A DNA stretch of 23,869 nucleotides, taken from JBFLVQ01 sp040758525 (GTDB lineage: Bacteria; Acidobacteriota; Blastocatellia; Chloracidobacteriales; JADJPF01). Under the pieces are notes generated by a model that had not been told where the DNA came from, did no database searches, and saw nothing but the letters and a program-made list of their open reading frames with translations. The stretch spans positions 1 through 23,869 of the forward strand of contig JBFLVQ010000066.1 of assembly GCA_040758525.1 (NCBI GenBank), written 5' to 3'. Both the position numbers and the translations under genes were made by a program. Of the stretch, positions 7,992 through 15,146 are shown one piece after another (position 1 is the first letter of the stretch; each line of letters opens with the position of its first letter).

Positions 7992-8717
7992 TTAGCTACG
8001 TGGTAGCAAGATGCTAAATTCGGTCTCTGTAGGTGTGCTATGCCAATCGATCTGACCGTTGTTCTCTATGATCATCTGCTGAGCTAATGTAAGTCCCAAT
8101 CCCACAGATAGCGGTTTAGTGGTAAAGAATGGCTCAAAAATGCGGGCACCCAGTTGTTCATCGATCTGCGGACCATTGTTAGCAACAAAAATAACTGCCT
8201 GATCTGCTGTCAGTCGTGTTCCTACCTTCACCTGTGGCTTCTCGGTCTGCTGCACTGCATCTAGGGCATTATTGATAATAGCAAGTAGCGCCTGGGCAAG
8301 CTGATTAGGATTGGCCATTACCATCAACGTTTCGTCGCTAAGATTGAGCGCAATAGTAATTTTCACTAATTTGGGTAGCGACTCTGCAACAAGTTGAGTG
8401 CCTTGTACTAATGGATTCAATTCTAAAAGCTCACTACCATGCCCAGGCTTGGTGAATAGTTGCAGATAGCGTAGCTTCTCCATCATACGCTTGCTGGCGG
8501 CATGTACTGTATCTAGGCGTTTCTTGATTTTGGCATCCTGTACAAGTGGGTTTAACATCAACAACTCTATGTTGCCACTGATTGCAGTAAGTGGGTTATT
8601 TAAATCATGTGCGAGACTACCGAGCATAGACCCTAATAGCAAAGCTTGGGCGTGCATCTGCAGGATTGCGCGTAGCCGCATTAGCTCTTGCGAATTATTG
8701 GTCGGTTCAACATCCAT
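7992..8717 (-). CDS. Soluble sensor histidine kinase without an obvious sensory domain
   Basis: This 241-aa cytoplasmic kinase has a short helical N-terminus, then a HisKA dimerisation helix with His37 in SLAHDLNNPLTAI, and a HATPase domain: N-box with Asn150 in INNALDAV, F-box FEPFFTTK (about 194-201), and G2 box GLGL (206-209). In the G1 box the usual DxGxG is NNGPQ, so Asn180 replaces the Asp that normally contacts adenine; some NtrB-like and cyanobacterial kinases have a similar change. There is no transmembrane segment and no PAS, GAF or receiver domain. The start codon overlaps the stop of the upstream unrecognised gene by one base (TAATG), so the two are translationally coupled. No response regulator is in the window, so the partner is unknown. 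Confidence 0.88.
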   Translation of the reverse strand: MDVEPTNNSQELMRLRAILQMHAQALLLGSMLGSLAHDLNNPLTAISGNIELLMLNPLVQDAKIKKRLDTVHAASKRMMEKLRYLQLFTKPGHGSELLELNPLVQGTQLVAESLPKLVKITIALNLSDETLMVMANPNQLAQALLAIINNALDAVQQTEKPQVKVGTRLTADQAVIFVANNGPQIDEQLGARIFEPFFTTKPLSVGLGLTLAQQMIIENNGQIDWHSTPTETEFSILLPRS

Positions 8718-10204
8718 TAGACTTTAATCTTCCAACAGGTATCTAAGAGTTTGTGTCGGGTAGCAGATAGATCACATGCTTTTTCAATACGGCCTTTTTC
8801 ACGCATACGGTTGCTCAACTCTTCCAACTCATCAGTGAGTTGATGCGCTTGCATTATGTAGTAGTTGACCGTCATCAAATGGGTATCAGAAAGATGTGGC
8901 GCGAAAGAGGTCTGTGAGCGGTAGTAGGCATATGTTTCATTGATCTCGGCGATCAATGCAGCAGCCCGACCTAGTAGTTCACAACTGCTACGTATGTCTA
9001 GATCGGGATCCTCTTGATTACGTAAGAGCGCCTCTTTTTCCCAAGAAGAGAGCACTAGATGGGAACGTTCTAGCTCGACAACCTGCACTGAAGAAGCAGA
9101 ACGTTCTGGCATCGATATTAGCAATTCACGTAGCCGTCGCTGTCTTTCTGTCAGCTTGTTATCTAAGTAGTCTTCATCCAGAGCATTATGATCAATCCCC
9201 TGCGCTGAGGCATGGTCAGGATCAAGTCCATAGAAAGCTATTGTCTTAGCAAGCATCTCGCGTATACGTAGAAAGGTATGCAATCGCTCGTTATTGCTGC
9301 CATAATCAGCATTAAGCAGTTGATTCGATTTCTCACTAAACTCCATGGCGCTCTCAGCCGTAATATCCCCGCTACATTGACCGAGTTGTACCACATCATT
9401 GCCGGTATTGATCAGACATTGACTAAATTTACGAATCTTCTCATTCTCAATTTTGTAGAGCTGAGAAAACTTCTGACGCATGATTGTGCTTAGTTGCACA
9501 CATTTGGCGAGCACGCCAGCATTATAGAAATGTGGCCCAAACATATTCTTAAGCTGACGCCCCTTATTGATGTAGTCGCCCGCAATGAGATCTTCAAAAC
9601 TATTGACTGCCATTACCTGAGTAAGAAAGAGATCACATTGGCCTAGTGTAATGGCTAGTCCTGGGGGATCAAATTTTAAGTGTTCAGGCAGCAGCTTCAA
9701 GAGCTCGTCCTTAAGCGCCTGCTCAGAAGGAACACGTAAACGTGGCACACCTGTCTCGTCTATAACACAGAAGGATTGTGTAAGCAGATAATCGATCTTA
9801 CCTTGATCAAACTCCGTACGCTCGACCTTGTTTAAGAGGAACTGTGCTAATAGCAGCACATGCTCAACAGGTAGATCCTTATTTTTTTCGCAGTAGGTAC
9901 GTAGCTGAAAAGGGGTAAGCTTACGATCTACCCCTTCAAACCAACCCCAACAGAGCCCCAAATCTCGTTCTACTTCGCTAAATAGAGTAGATATCTGTTC
10001 AGGATCAGGCGATTCCAAGAGCTTGCGTAGAACATTGAGCTTGCCAAAGACAAGGTTGAGATCGGTAGGCGGAGTAATATCTTCAGCACTTAGTTCCAAC
10101 CCCATACTCGGATAATGGCGGCTCAAGGCGTAGAGAATTTTGAAACGGCGTGCGCAATCATTGTAACGTTTCGCTAGCGCCTGTATACCTATGGTCGTAT
10201 CCAT
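8717..10204 (-). CDS. Uncharacterised helical protein coupled to a histidine kinase
   Basis: I do not recognise this 495-aa protein. It has no signal peptide or membrane segment and looks mostly alpha-helical and charged, with scattered cysteines but no CxxC zinc motif. The C-terminal third (LTERQRRLRELLISM onward and the last about 100 residues) is predicted-helix rich and could form coiled coils. The ATG at 10204 is chosen; a GTG at 10246 in the same frame would add 14 residues, and neither has a clear Shine-Dalgarno sequence. Its stop overlaps the histidine-kinase ATG by one base, and a promoter-like TATAAT lies just upstream, so the pair forms a two-gene unit. A role as sensor, adaptor or regulator for the kinase is inference from context only. 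Confidence 0.7.
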   Translation of the reverse strand: MDTTIGIQALAKRYNDCARRFKILYALSRHYPSMGLELSAEDITPPTDLNLVFGKLNVLRKLLESPDPEQISTLFSEVERDLGLCWGWFEGVDRKLTPFQLRTYCEKNKDLPVEHVLLLAQFLLNKVERTEFDQGKIDYLLTQSFCVIDETGVPRLRVPSEQALKDELLKLLPEHLKFDPPGLAITLGQCDLFLTQVMAVNSFEDLIAGDYINKGRQLKNMFGPHFYNAGVLAKCVQLSTIMRQKFSQLYKIENEKIRKFSQCLINTGNDVVQLGQCSGDITAESAMEFSEKSNQLLNADYGSNNERLHTFLRIREMLAKTIAFYGLDPDHASAQGIDHNALDEDYLDNKLTERQRRLRELLISMPERSASSVQVVELERSHLVLSSWEKEALLRNQEDPDLDIRSSCELLGRAAALIAEINETYAYYRSQTSFAPHLSDTHLMTVNYYIMQAHQLTDELEELSNRMREKGRIEKACDLSATRHKLLDTCWKIKV

Positions 10205-10263
10205 AATACCCAAGTCCAAGTTAAATTTAAGCTTACGGATGATCACGGTGACTCGATCGTATG

Positions 10264-10292
10264 ATTATAAAGCTAATCCTAAGCTATTGCAG
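10264..10292 (-). promoter_or_regulatory. Candidate promoter for the uncharacterised protein/kinase pair
   Basis: On the minus strand there is a perfect TATAAT (10269-10264) preceded at 17 bp by a poor -35, CTGCAA (10292-10287). Transcription would start near 10257, about 50 bases before the chosen ATG. Confidence 0.4.
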
Positions 10293-10322
10293 CAACTTTT
10301 TCTTCTTCTCCAGAGATAACAT

Positions 10323-11357
10323 TTAATTTCGTTGCGCCTGACGTTGTTGTCGCTGATAGGCAGCAACAGCAGCAAGATGTTCAGCCTCTGTACGAGAAAA
10401 TTTATGATGCCCATCTGTGCCACTGACAACAAAATATAGATAGTCAACCTCGGCTGGGTAGAGTGCCGCATCGATCGACTCAACGCCTGGTGAAGCAATC
10501 GGCCCAGGTGGTAATCCAGTCGTAAAGTAGGTGTTATAAGGCGACTCACGACGCCGGTGTGCAGGATTATTGACATTGTTATCCCATGCCCCTGTTAATT
10601 TGGCAGCATAGATAAAGGTAGGATCACAATCAAGTTTCATATTGCGCTTGAGTCGATTGTAAAAGACTGCAGCAATGACTGCACGCTCTTCATCTACTTT
10701 TGCCTCTCGCTCAACCATTGAGGCAAGCACAAGTAGTTGACGGACGTTAAGACCCCTTTCCTGAGCACGTTTTACCCGCTCAGGGGTAAGCACCTGGCGA
10801 CAACGCCGTACCATTGCAGTAATTAACGGTAATGCACGAGTCTGCCGAGTAAAACTGTAGGTATCAGGAAAGAGATAGCCTTCTAAGTCACGAGCCTCTG
10901 GGTCTAGATCGGCAATCAGGCTAGTATCTCTTATCGCTAGTTCAATCGCCTCGGGAGTATCTATTTTGGCGGCTGTTAATACCTGTACGACATCAAAGTG
11001 ATCATAGCCCTCAGGAATCGTGATCTGTTCAGTTGCTACTAACCCACGTTGCAATTTGTTTAGCACTTCTAGCGGTGTGATAGGAGATTCAAAACGGTAC
11101 TCGCCAGCCTGTAACTTGCCTGCTTGTGGCCGCAGCAGTAGGTATATCAGCACTGGTAGTCGGTTAGAGATAATACCATCAAGTGCCAGTCGGTTAATAA
11201 TCGCCTTCTTACTCATTCCTGGTTCAATCACGATCAAGTCGGTAGTGGCTGTGTGCGTGTGTGGTGTGTTTAGATTACTATAGGACCAGTAACCAACTAC
11301 CCCACCTACTAGCAATAGGATCAAGGTCAGTACTAGAAATCGCTTGAGCAACCGCAT
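10323..11357 (-). CDS. mltG: Endolytic murein transglycosylase MltG
   Basis: This 344-aa inner-membrane enzyme cuts nascent peptidoglycan strands and helps set glycan length (YceG/MltG family). One N-terminal membrane anchor (about 8-28) is followed by a LysM-like subdomain (about 40-105) and the YceG catalytic domain. The catalytic Glu216 sits in LASMVEREA, and other family motifs are present: DLEGYLFPDTY, SPYNTYFTTGLPPGPIASPG, and YLYFVVSGTDGHHKFSRTEAEH. Length is normal. The ATG at 11357 is supported by GGAG 8 bases upstream rather than the TTG one codon earlier. It lies 63 bases downstream of ruvX, a pairing seen in many bacteria, so the two are probably co-transcribed. Confidence 0.96.
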   Translation of the reverse strand: MRLLKRFLVLTLILLLVGGVVGYWSYSNLNTPHTHTATTDLIVIEPGMSKKAIINRLALDGIISNRLPVLIYLLLRPQAGKLQAGEYRFESPITPLEVLNKLQRGLVATEQITIPEGYDHFDVVQVLTAAKIDTPEAIELAIRDTSLIADLDPEARDLEGYLFPDTYSFTRQTRALPLITAMVRRCRQVLTPERVKRAQERGLNVRQLLVLASMVEREAKVDEERAVIAAVFYNRLKRNMKLDCDPTFIYAAKLTGAWDNNVNNPAHRRRESPYNTYFTTGLPPGPIASPGVESIDAALYPAEVDYLYFVVSGTDGHHKFSRTEAEHLAAVAAYQRQQRQAQRN

Positions 11358-11420
11358 CAACTACACTCCGAAAAATCTATTATGACACCGGCATAAGTCA
11401 GCAGTAGGGATAGCTGCTAA

Positions 11421-11834
11421 TTACGTACCAAGGTGTTGCAGATAATCTTCTAATATCACTAGCGCAGCAAATTCGTCTATACGTGCGCGCCGCGCGGCTG
11501 TGTTTAGGCCAGCGGCACGCATACGCTCTTCAGCCTCATAAGAACTGAGTCGCTCATCCCACGCCAATACAGGACAGGAAAGTCGTTCGCCTAGCAGGGC
11601 AATAAATTTCTCTACACGTGCCGCAGCATCACCGTGTGTGCCGTCTAGCCGCAATGGCAGTCCCACTACCACACTGCCAACCCCATTTTCACAGACAATT
11701 TGTGCGATCTGGATCAGTGCTTGTTCTTTTGGCAGACGTGCAAGCGTCTTAAGAGGGCGCGCGGTCATCTGTAATTCATCGCTGATCGCCAAGCCCAGCC
11801 TGCGCTCCCCATAATCGATCGCCAAAATACGCAT
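11421..11834 (-). CDS. ruvX: Putative pre-16S rRNA nuclease / Holliday junction resolvase RuvX (YqgF)
   Basis: This 137-aa RNase H-fold nuclease has the normal family length. Motifs: Asp7 in AIDYGERRLGLAISD, the VVVGLPLRLDG strand-turn (about 55-65), Asp93-Glu94 in AWDERLSSYEAEERM, and Asp120 in RIDEFAALVILEDYL. The family acts in 16S rRNA 5' maturation in E. coli and has been proposed as a Holliday junction resolvase. There is no Shine-Dalgarno sequence. A near-consensus promoter places its -10 box only 7 bases before the ATG, so translation is probably from a leaderless mRNA. It is followed by mltG in the same direction. Confidence 0.95.
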   Translation of the reverse strand: MRILAIDYGERRLGLAISDELQMTARPLKTLARLPKEQALIQIAQIVCENGVGSVVVGLPLRLDGTHGDAAARVEKFIALLGERLSCPVLAWDERLSSYEAEERMRAAGLNTAARRARIDEFAALVILEDYLQHLGT

Positions 11835-11841
11835 TTAGGCA

Positions 11842-11871
11842 AGTATATGAGTCACTTAAATAGAGTGTCAA
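11842..11871 (-). promoter_or_regulatory. Strong sigma70 promoter of ruvX-mltG (leaderless)
   Basis: On the minus strand, TTGACA (11871-11866), an 18-bp spacer and TATACT (11847-11842). Only TGCCTAA separates the -10 box from the ATG at 11834, so the transcript is expected to begin at or next to the A of the start codon. Confidence 0.75.
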
Positions 11872-11937
11872 GCGCTCCTGCGGTGACTACTGTTGCCTCA
11901 AAGCATCTTGTCCCGACCACTTCTGCATCTTGAGTTT

Positions 11938-11966
11938 AGTCGCATTCCGAAGCCGGACTTGCGACT
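11938..11966. promoter_or_regulatory. Imperfect palindrome overlapping the -35 of the S41-like gene
   Basis: AGTCGCA (11938-11944) pairs with TGCGACT (11960-11966), and an inner CCG/CGG pair extends the symmetry. The right arm covers the candidate -35 (TTGCGA, 11959-11964). It could be an operator for a dimeric regulator; no T-run follows, so it is not a terminator. Confidence 0.35.
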
Positions 11967-11988
11967 CATATCAGGGCTGATGTATTAT
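11959..11988 (+). promoter_or_regulatory. Candidate promoter of the S41-like gene
   Basis: TTGCGA (11959-11964), an 18-bp spacer and TATTAT (11983-11988). Transcription would start near 11995, leaving about 100 bases of 5' leader before the ATG at 12095. Confidence 0.4.
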
Positions 11989-12094
11989 TAACGTCAGTTA
12001 CTCGTTACTAGTTGTTGAAGATCTGTTCTGGCGTGAATTTGCGCCCAATCTTCCGCTGGCAAAACCAACGTCGCGCGATTGAGGAAGTAATAGG

Positions 12095-13441
12095 ATGTCA
12101 TTAAAAGGAAAGCTTGCAATAGTCGTCTTCTCCGCCGCTCTCGCTTTTTATACCATCGTGGGCGGTTTCCTTTCAGTTCAAAAGGACGTTTTCGCAAAAG
12201 GCGATCCCTACGTCCAACTTCGTATCTTTAGTGAGGTTTTGCGCCATATTGTGCGCGATTATGTTGATGAGCCTGATCTAGAGAAAGTACGGGTAGGCGC
12301 ATTACGTGGCCTTACAGAAGGCTTGGATCCTTATAGCGCTTATCTCACTCCAGAACAGGCAAAGAAGTACCAGCCCGCTCGTGATGACCAGACCGGCACT
12401 GGTATGATTCTCTCCAAAGTCTCTGGTTACCTCTATGTTGTCGCCGTTCTTAAAGGCTCGCCAGCCGAGAAAGTTGGTTTCCGCGCTGGTGATGTTATCG
12501 AGTATATTAACGGCTTTGCGACTCGCGACATTAGCCTATATGATGCAGAAGAGATGCTCAGTGGGGCGAATGGTTCAGATATTGAAATGAAGGTCTTCCG
12601 TCGTGGTCGTGGCTATAAGGCAAAGATTAAACGCAGCAATGTTGCCCAACCTACTGTTGAAGCCTCTACTCCTGAAACTGGCATAGGCTATCTGCGTGTT
12701 ACTAGCCTTGCCGATGGCAAACCAGAGGAGATCAAAAAGCAACTCCTCGATCTACAAAAGAAGGGTGTGCAGAAGCTTGTATTGGATCTGCGTGGCGCCG
12801 CCAATGGCCATATCGAGACCGGTGTGGAAGTAGCCAACCTCTTCATTAAGACCGGTACGCTGGCTAAAACCATTGGTCATAATGGTGCCGTTGCCAATAC
12901 TTTTGAAGCCGATCCCAATAAAGTTGCTTTTACTGGACCTCTCACCTTGATAGTCGATAAAAGTACTGCTGGTGCTAGCGAGGTAATCGCCGCAGCGGTA
13001 GCTGCTAACAAACGCGGTGAGTTGGTTGGCGAACGGACCTTTGGAGCAGGAGCAGAACAGAAACTCTTCCAGCTTAAGAGTGGCGCAGCATTGCTACTTA
13101 CAGTAATTAAATATGCTGATCCGGCTGGTAGTCCTTTCATCAAGGAGAACCCAGGAGTAGCTGCCACTGTCGAAGTCAAATCTTCTGCTGCCAATGAAGA
13201 TGTGCTGCCAGAGGATGATGATCAAGGTGCAGCCGATGGTCAAAACCAAGAGGAGAACGATCCTGCGCTTCCTGTTGAGACGCCTGCCAGCGAAGACCTT
13301 CAACTCAAGAAAGCGGTCGAATTGCTTAAAGGTAGTCAAAGTCAAGAAAAGCGTGTCGCACAGAATGAGGCATCCTCTTCTAACGTTACTATCTCTATAC
13401 CACAACACTCGCGCGCTTTGCGTGCTGGCGGGCGACTATAA
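12095..13441 (+). CDS. S41/CtpA-like PDZ protein lacking the catalytic Ser/Lys pair (pseudoprotease)
   Basis: This 448-aa protein has the full layout of a carboxy-terminal processing protease: membrane anchor (about 8-28), N-terminal helical region (about 40-95), PDZ domain (about 100-175, with GSPAEKVGFRAGDVI), S41 core (about 195-355), and an acidic C-terminal tail ending in the family-typical LQLKKAVELLK helix. The active site has changed. The nucleophile motif SASASE is STAGASE, with Gly293 at the Ser position. The general-base motif TFGKGxxQ is TFGAGAEQ, with Ala318 at the Lys position. Gly293 and Ala318 are 25 residues apart, the same spacing as Ser430 and Lys455 of E. coli Prc, which supports the alignment. 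It is expected to be proteolytically dead and may bind or present C-terminal peptides at the membrane. GAGG lies about 11 bases before the ATG, a weak ribosome site. Confidence 0.9.
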   Translation: MSLKGKLAIVVFSAALAFYTIVGGFLSVQKDVFAKGDPYVQLRIFSEVLRHIVRDYVDEPDLEKVRVGALRGLTEGLDPYSAYLTPEQAKKYQPARDDQTGTGMILSKVSGYLYVVAVLKGSPAEKVGFRAGDVIEYINGFATRDISLYDAEEMLSGANGSDIEMKVFRRGRGYKAKIKRSNVAQPTVEASTPETGIGYLRVTSLADGKPEEIKKQLLDLQKKGVQKLVLDLRGAANGHIETGVEVANLFIKTGTLAKTIGHNGAVANTFEADPNKVAFTGPLTLIVDKSTAGASEVIAAAVAANKRGELVGERTFGAGAEQKLFQLKSGAALLLTVIKYADPAGSPFIKENPGVAATVEVKSSAANEDVLPEDDDQGAADGQNQEENDPALPVETPASEDLQLKKAVELLKGSQSQEKRVAQNEASSSNVTISIPQHSRALRAGGRL

Positions 13442-13478
13442 GGTTTAAGTAACTCTTTTACTCTGCTATCAACAACGA

Positions 13479-13520
13479 GAGGGAGAATTTCATCGACAAA
13501 TTCTCCCTCTTTATTCTTTT
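13479..13520 (+). terminator. Strong terminator after the S41-like gene
   Basis: A perfect 12-bp stem, GAGGGAGAATTT / AAATTCTCCCTC (13479-13490 with 13498-13509), with a 7-base loop, followed by a T-rich tail. Confidence 0.9.
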
Positions 13521-13606
13521 TACCAACTTTTGGATTCAGTAATCTAGCTACTATATCCAGTTTCTACCGGTAAAACTTCTCCCCATAAAAACGATAAAAT
13601 TAAGTG

Positions 13607-13635
13607 TTGACAGGGGTTTCCAGTGGTGTTATAAA
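13607..13635 (+). promoter_or_regulatory. Near-consensus sigma70 promoter of hup
   Basis: Perfect TTGACA (13607-13612), a 17-bp spacer and TATAAA (13630-13635). Transcription would start near 13642, giving a leader of about 68 bases. This is the strongest promoter in the window, consistent with an abundant nucleoid protein. Confidence 0.85.
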
Positions 13636-13709
13636 CGGGCTCAATAGACAATATACAAGGAATCGTATTACTAGCAGCAAGCCTATACTATATTTAGGAG
13701 GCCTTGACT

Positions 13710-14003
13710 ATGAACAAAGGCGAGCTTATTGAGCGAGTGTCTCAAGACGCGGAGATCTCCAAGGCGCAAGCTGATCGTGCAATTAATGCGGTATTAAGTG
13801 GAATAACAGACAGTTTGCGTAGGGGTGGGCATGTTACCCTAGTAGGCTTTGGCAGCTTCAAAATTGCTGCCCGCAGAGCCCGTGCAGGGTTAAATCCCAG
13901 GACAAAGGAGCCGATCAAGATACCGGCAAAGAAGGCAGTCCGTTTCTCGGCTGGTGCCAAGTTACGTGCTGCGGTAAACAAGGCTGCTACTAAAAAGAGA
14001 TAG
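13710..14003 (+). CDS. hup: HU-family DNA-binding protein
   Basis: This 97-aa histone-like protein bends and compacts DNA as a dimer. The start at 13710 is fixed by a perfect AGGAGG (13696-13701) 8 bases upstream; the TTG two codons earlier is too close to it. The helical dimerisation region (MNKGELIERVSQ ... SLRRG) is followed by the HU/IHF signature GFGSFKIAARRARAGLNPRTKEPIKIPA, with the arm-tip NP at about 65-66 that intercalates in HU/IHF. The Lys/Arg-rich C-terminus is slightly longer than in E. coli HU. It has its own promoter and terminator and is monocistronic. Confidence 0.97.
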   Translation: MNKGELIERVSQDAEISKAQADRAINAVLSGITDSLRRGGHVTLVGFGSFKIAARRARAGLNPRTKEPIKIPAKKAVRFSAGAKLRAAVNKAATKKR

Positions 14004-14013
14004 TTTGGGTGCA

Positions 14014-14039
14014 AAGGGCACTGTTAATACGGTGCCCTT
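14014..14039. terminator. Bidirectional terminator between hup and the SPFH gene
   Basis: An 8-bp stem, AAGGGCAC / GTGCCCTT (14014-14021 with 14032-14039), lies between two convergent genes. A-rich and T-rich flanks occur on both sides but the U-tracts are short, so efficiency may be moderate. Confidence 0.65.
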
Positions 14040-14045
14040 ATTAAA

Positions 14046-15146
14046 TTAAGTTGCGGTACCACATTCAGCACAGAATTTCGCCCCTGGTGAAAGTGATTGT
14101 CCACAACGTGGGCAATTTTTTGCTGCCGTCGAGGCACCACAATTTGAACAGAATTTTGCTCCTGGTGTGAGCGGCGCTTGACAAGCAGGACATTGCAGGC
14201 TGGCAGGTTGAAGCGAATTGCCACAATTGGAGCAGAATTTTCCTCCTGCAGGGTTAGCCGCTTGGCATTTCGGACAGTTGATAGTAGCTGGTGGAGTGGT
14301 TTGGCGTTGTTGTCCTGCTTGCATTGATTGCGCCATCATTTGACCCATACCAAAACCCATTCCCATTCCCATGGTTTCACCAGCACCACTGCCTGGTTGT
14401 TTTGCCGCATCACGTAATGCCTGAGCAGACTGATATTGCATATAAGAGTTCATATCTCCAATTGCACGCATACCAGCGCCTTCATCAATTCTACGTTGCA
14501 CCTCTTCTGGTAAAGTGATCGAGCCGATCACAAGATCGACCAACTCCAACCCTTGTTTCGCAAAATCATCAGCTACTCGTGCCTTTGTGCCAGTAGCAAT
14601 CTCATCATAGAAGGTACTGAGCTTGTAAACCGATTGGAAATTCTCTGCCAGCAGATCAGCAAGCCTTTGTACAATAATATCGCGCAAAAAATCATCAATC
14701 TGTTCGGTAGTGACACGTCCACGAGTTCCTACAATGGTGCCAACAAAGAGTTGTGGATCAGCAACTCGCATAGAGTATTTACCAAAGGCGCGCAGATTGA
14801 CGGGGCCAAGTTTAGGGTCTTCGACAAGAATAGGCGCCTTAGTGCCCCACTTAAGATCTTGGAAAGTCTGGCGACCAACATACACCACCGAGCATTGAAA
14901 TGGTGAGGTACCTCCAAACGGCAAGCTAAGCAAGCGTGTAAGCAGCGGCAGATTGTTGGTTGTGAGGGTATGACGACCTGGCCCGAAGAGGTCAAGCGCT
15001 TTGCCATCACGGAAGAATATTGCAGATTGATTCTCCTGTACGATCAGTTGTGCACCCATTTTGATATCACTAGAGCCTTGTTCAGGAAAACGGTGGACAA
15101 TACTACGCCCTATGTTATCGAAGAACTGAATCACTTCAATGGCCAT
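14046..15146 (-). CDS. SPFH-domain protein with three C-terminal zinc ribbons (YdjI/COG4260-like)
   Basis: This 366-aa protein has a start at 15146 supported by AAGGAG 6 bases upstream. An SPFH (stomatin/prohibitin-like) domain spans about 1-215, beginning MAIEVIQFFDNIG and containing the DIKMGAQLIVQENQSAIFFRDGKA and GPGRHTL segments typical of this subgroup. A Gly/Met-rich linker follows (about 255-285). Three CX2CX10CX2C ribbons end the chain: Cys291/294/305/308, 319/322/333/336 and 345/348/359/362. Relatives such as B. subtilis YdjI are linked to envelope-stress (PspA) loci; no PspA-like gene is seen here. Its start overlaps the end of the preceding 182-aa gene by 11 bases, so the two are translationally coupled. 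It has no membrane segment and may associate with membranes peripherally. Confidence 0.85.
   Translation of the reverse strand: MAIEVIQFFDNIGRSIVHRFPEQGSSDIKMGAQLIVQENQSAIFFRDGKALDLFGPGRHTLTTNNLPLLTRLLSLPFGGTSPFQCSVVYVGRQTFQDLKWGTKAPILVEDPKLGPVNLRAFGKYSMRVADPQLFVGTIVGTRGRVTTEQIDDFLRDIIVQRLADLLAENFQSVYKLSTFYDEIATGTKARVADDFAKQGLELVDLVIGSITLPEEVQRRIDEGAGMRAIGDMNSYMQYQSAQALRDAAKQPGSGAGETMGMGMGFGMGQMMAQSMQAGQQRQTTPPATINCPKCQAANPAGGKFCSNCGNSLQPASLQCPACQAPLTPGAKFCSNCGASTAAKNCPRCGQSLSPGAKFCAECGTAT

Noticed and set aside
11989..12000. Sequence TAACGTCAGTT resembling the end of the MITE inverted repeat
   Set aside because: Only the first 9 bases match the repeat end; the TCGAGATAAG core and the second arm are missing, so chance is the simpler explanation.
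13194..13448. 84-codon + strand frame overlapping the end of the S41-like gene
   Set aside because: It is an out-of-frame reading of the acidic tail of the S41-like protein, with no ribosome site.
14553..14906. 117-codon + strand frame within the SPFH gene
   Set aside because: It is antisense to a conserved SPFH domain and has no supporting start site.
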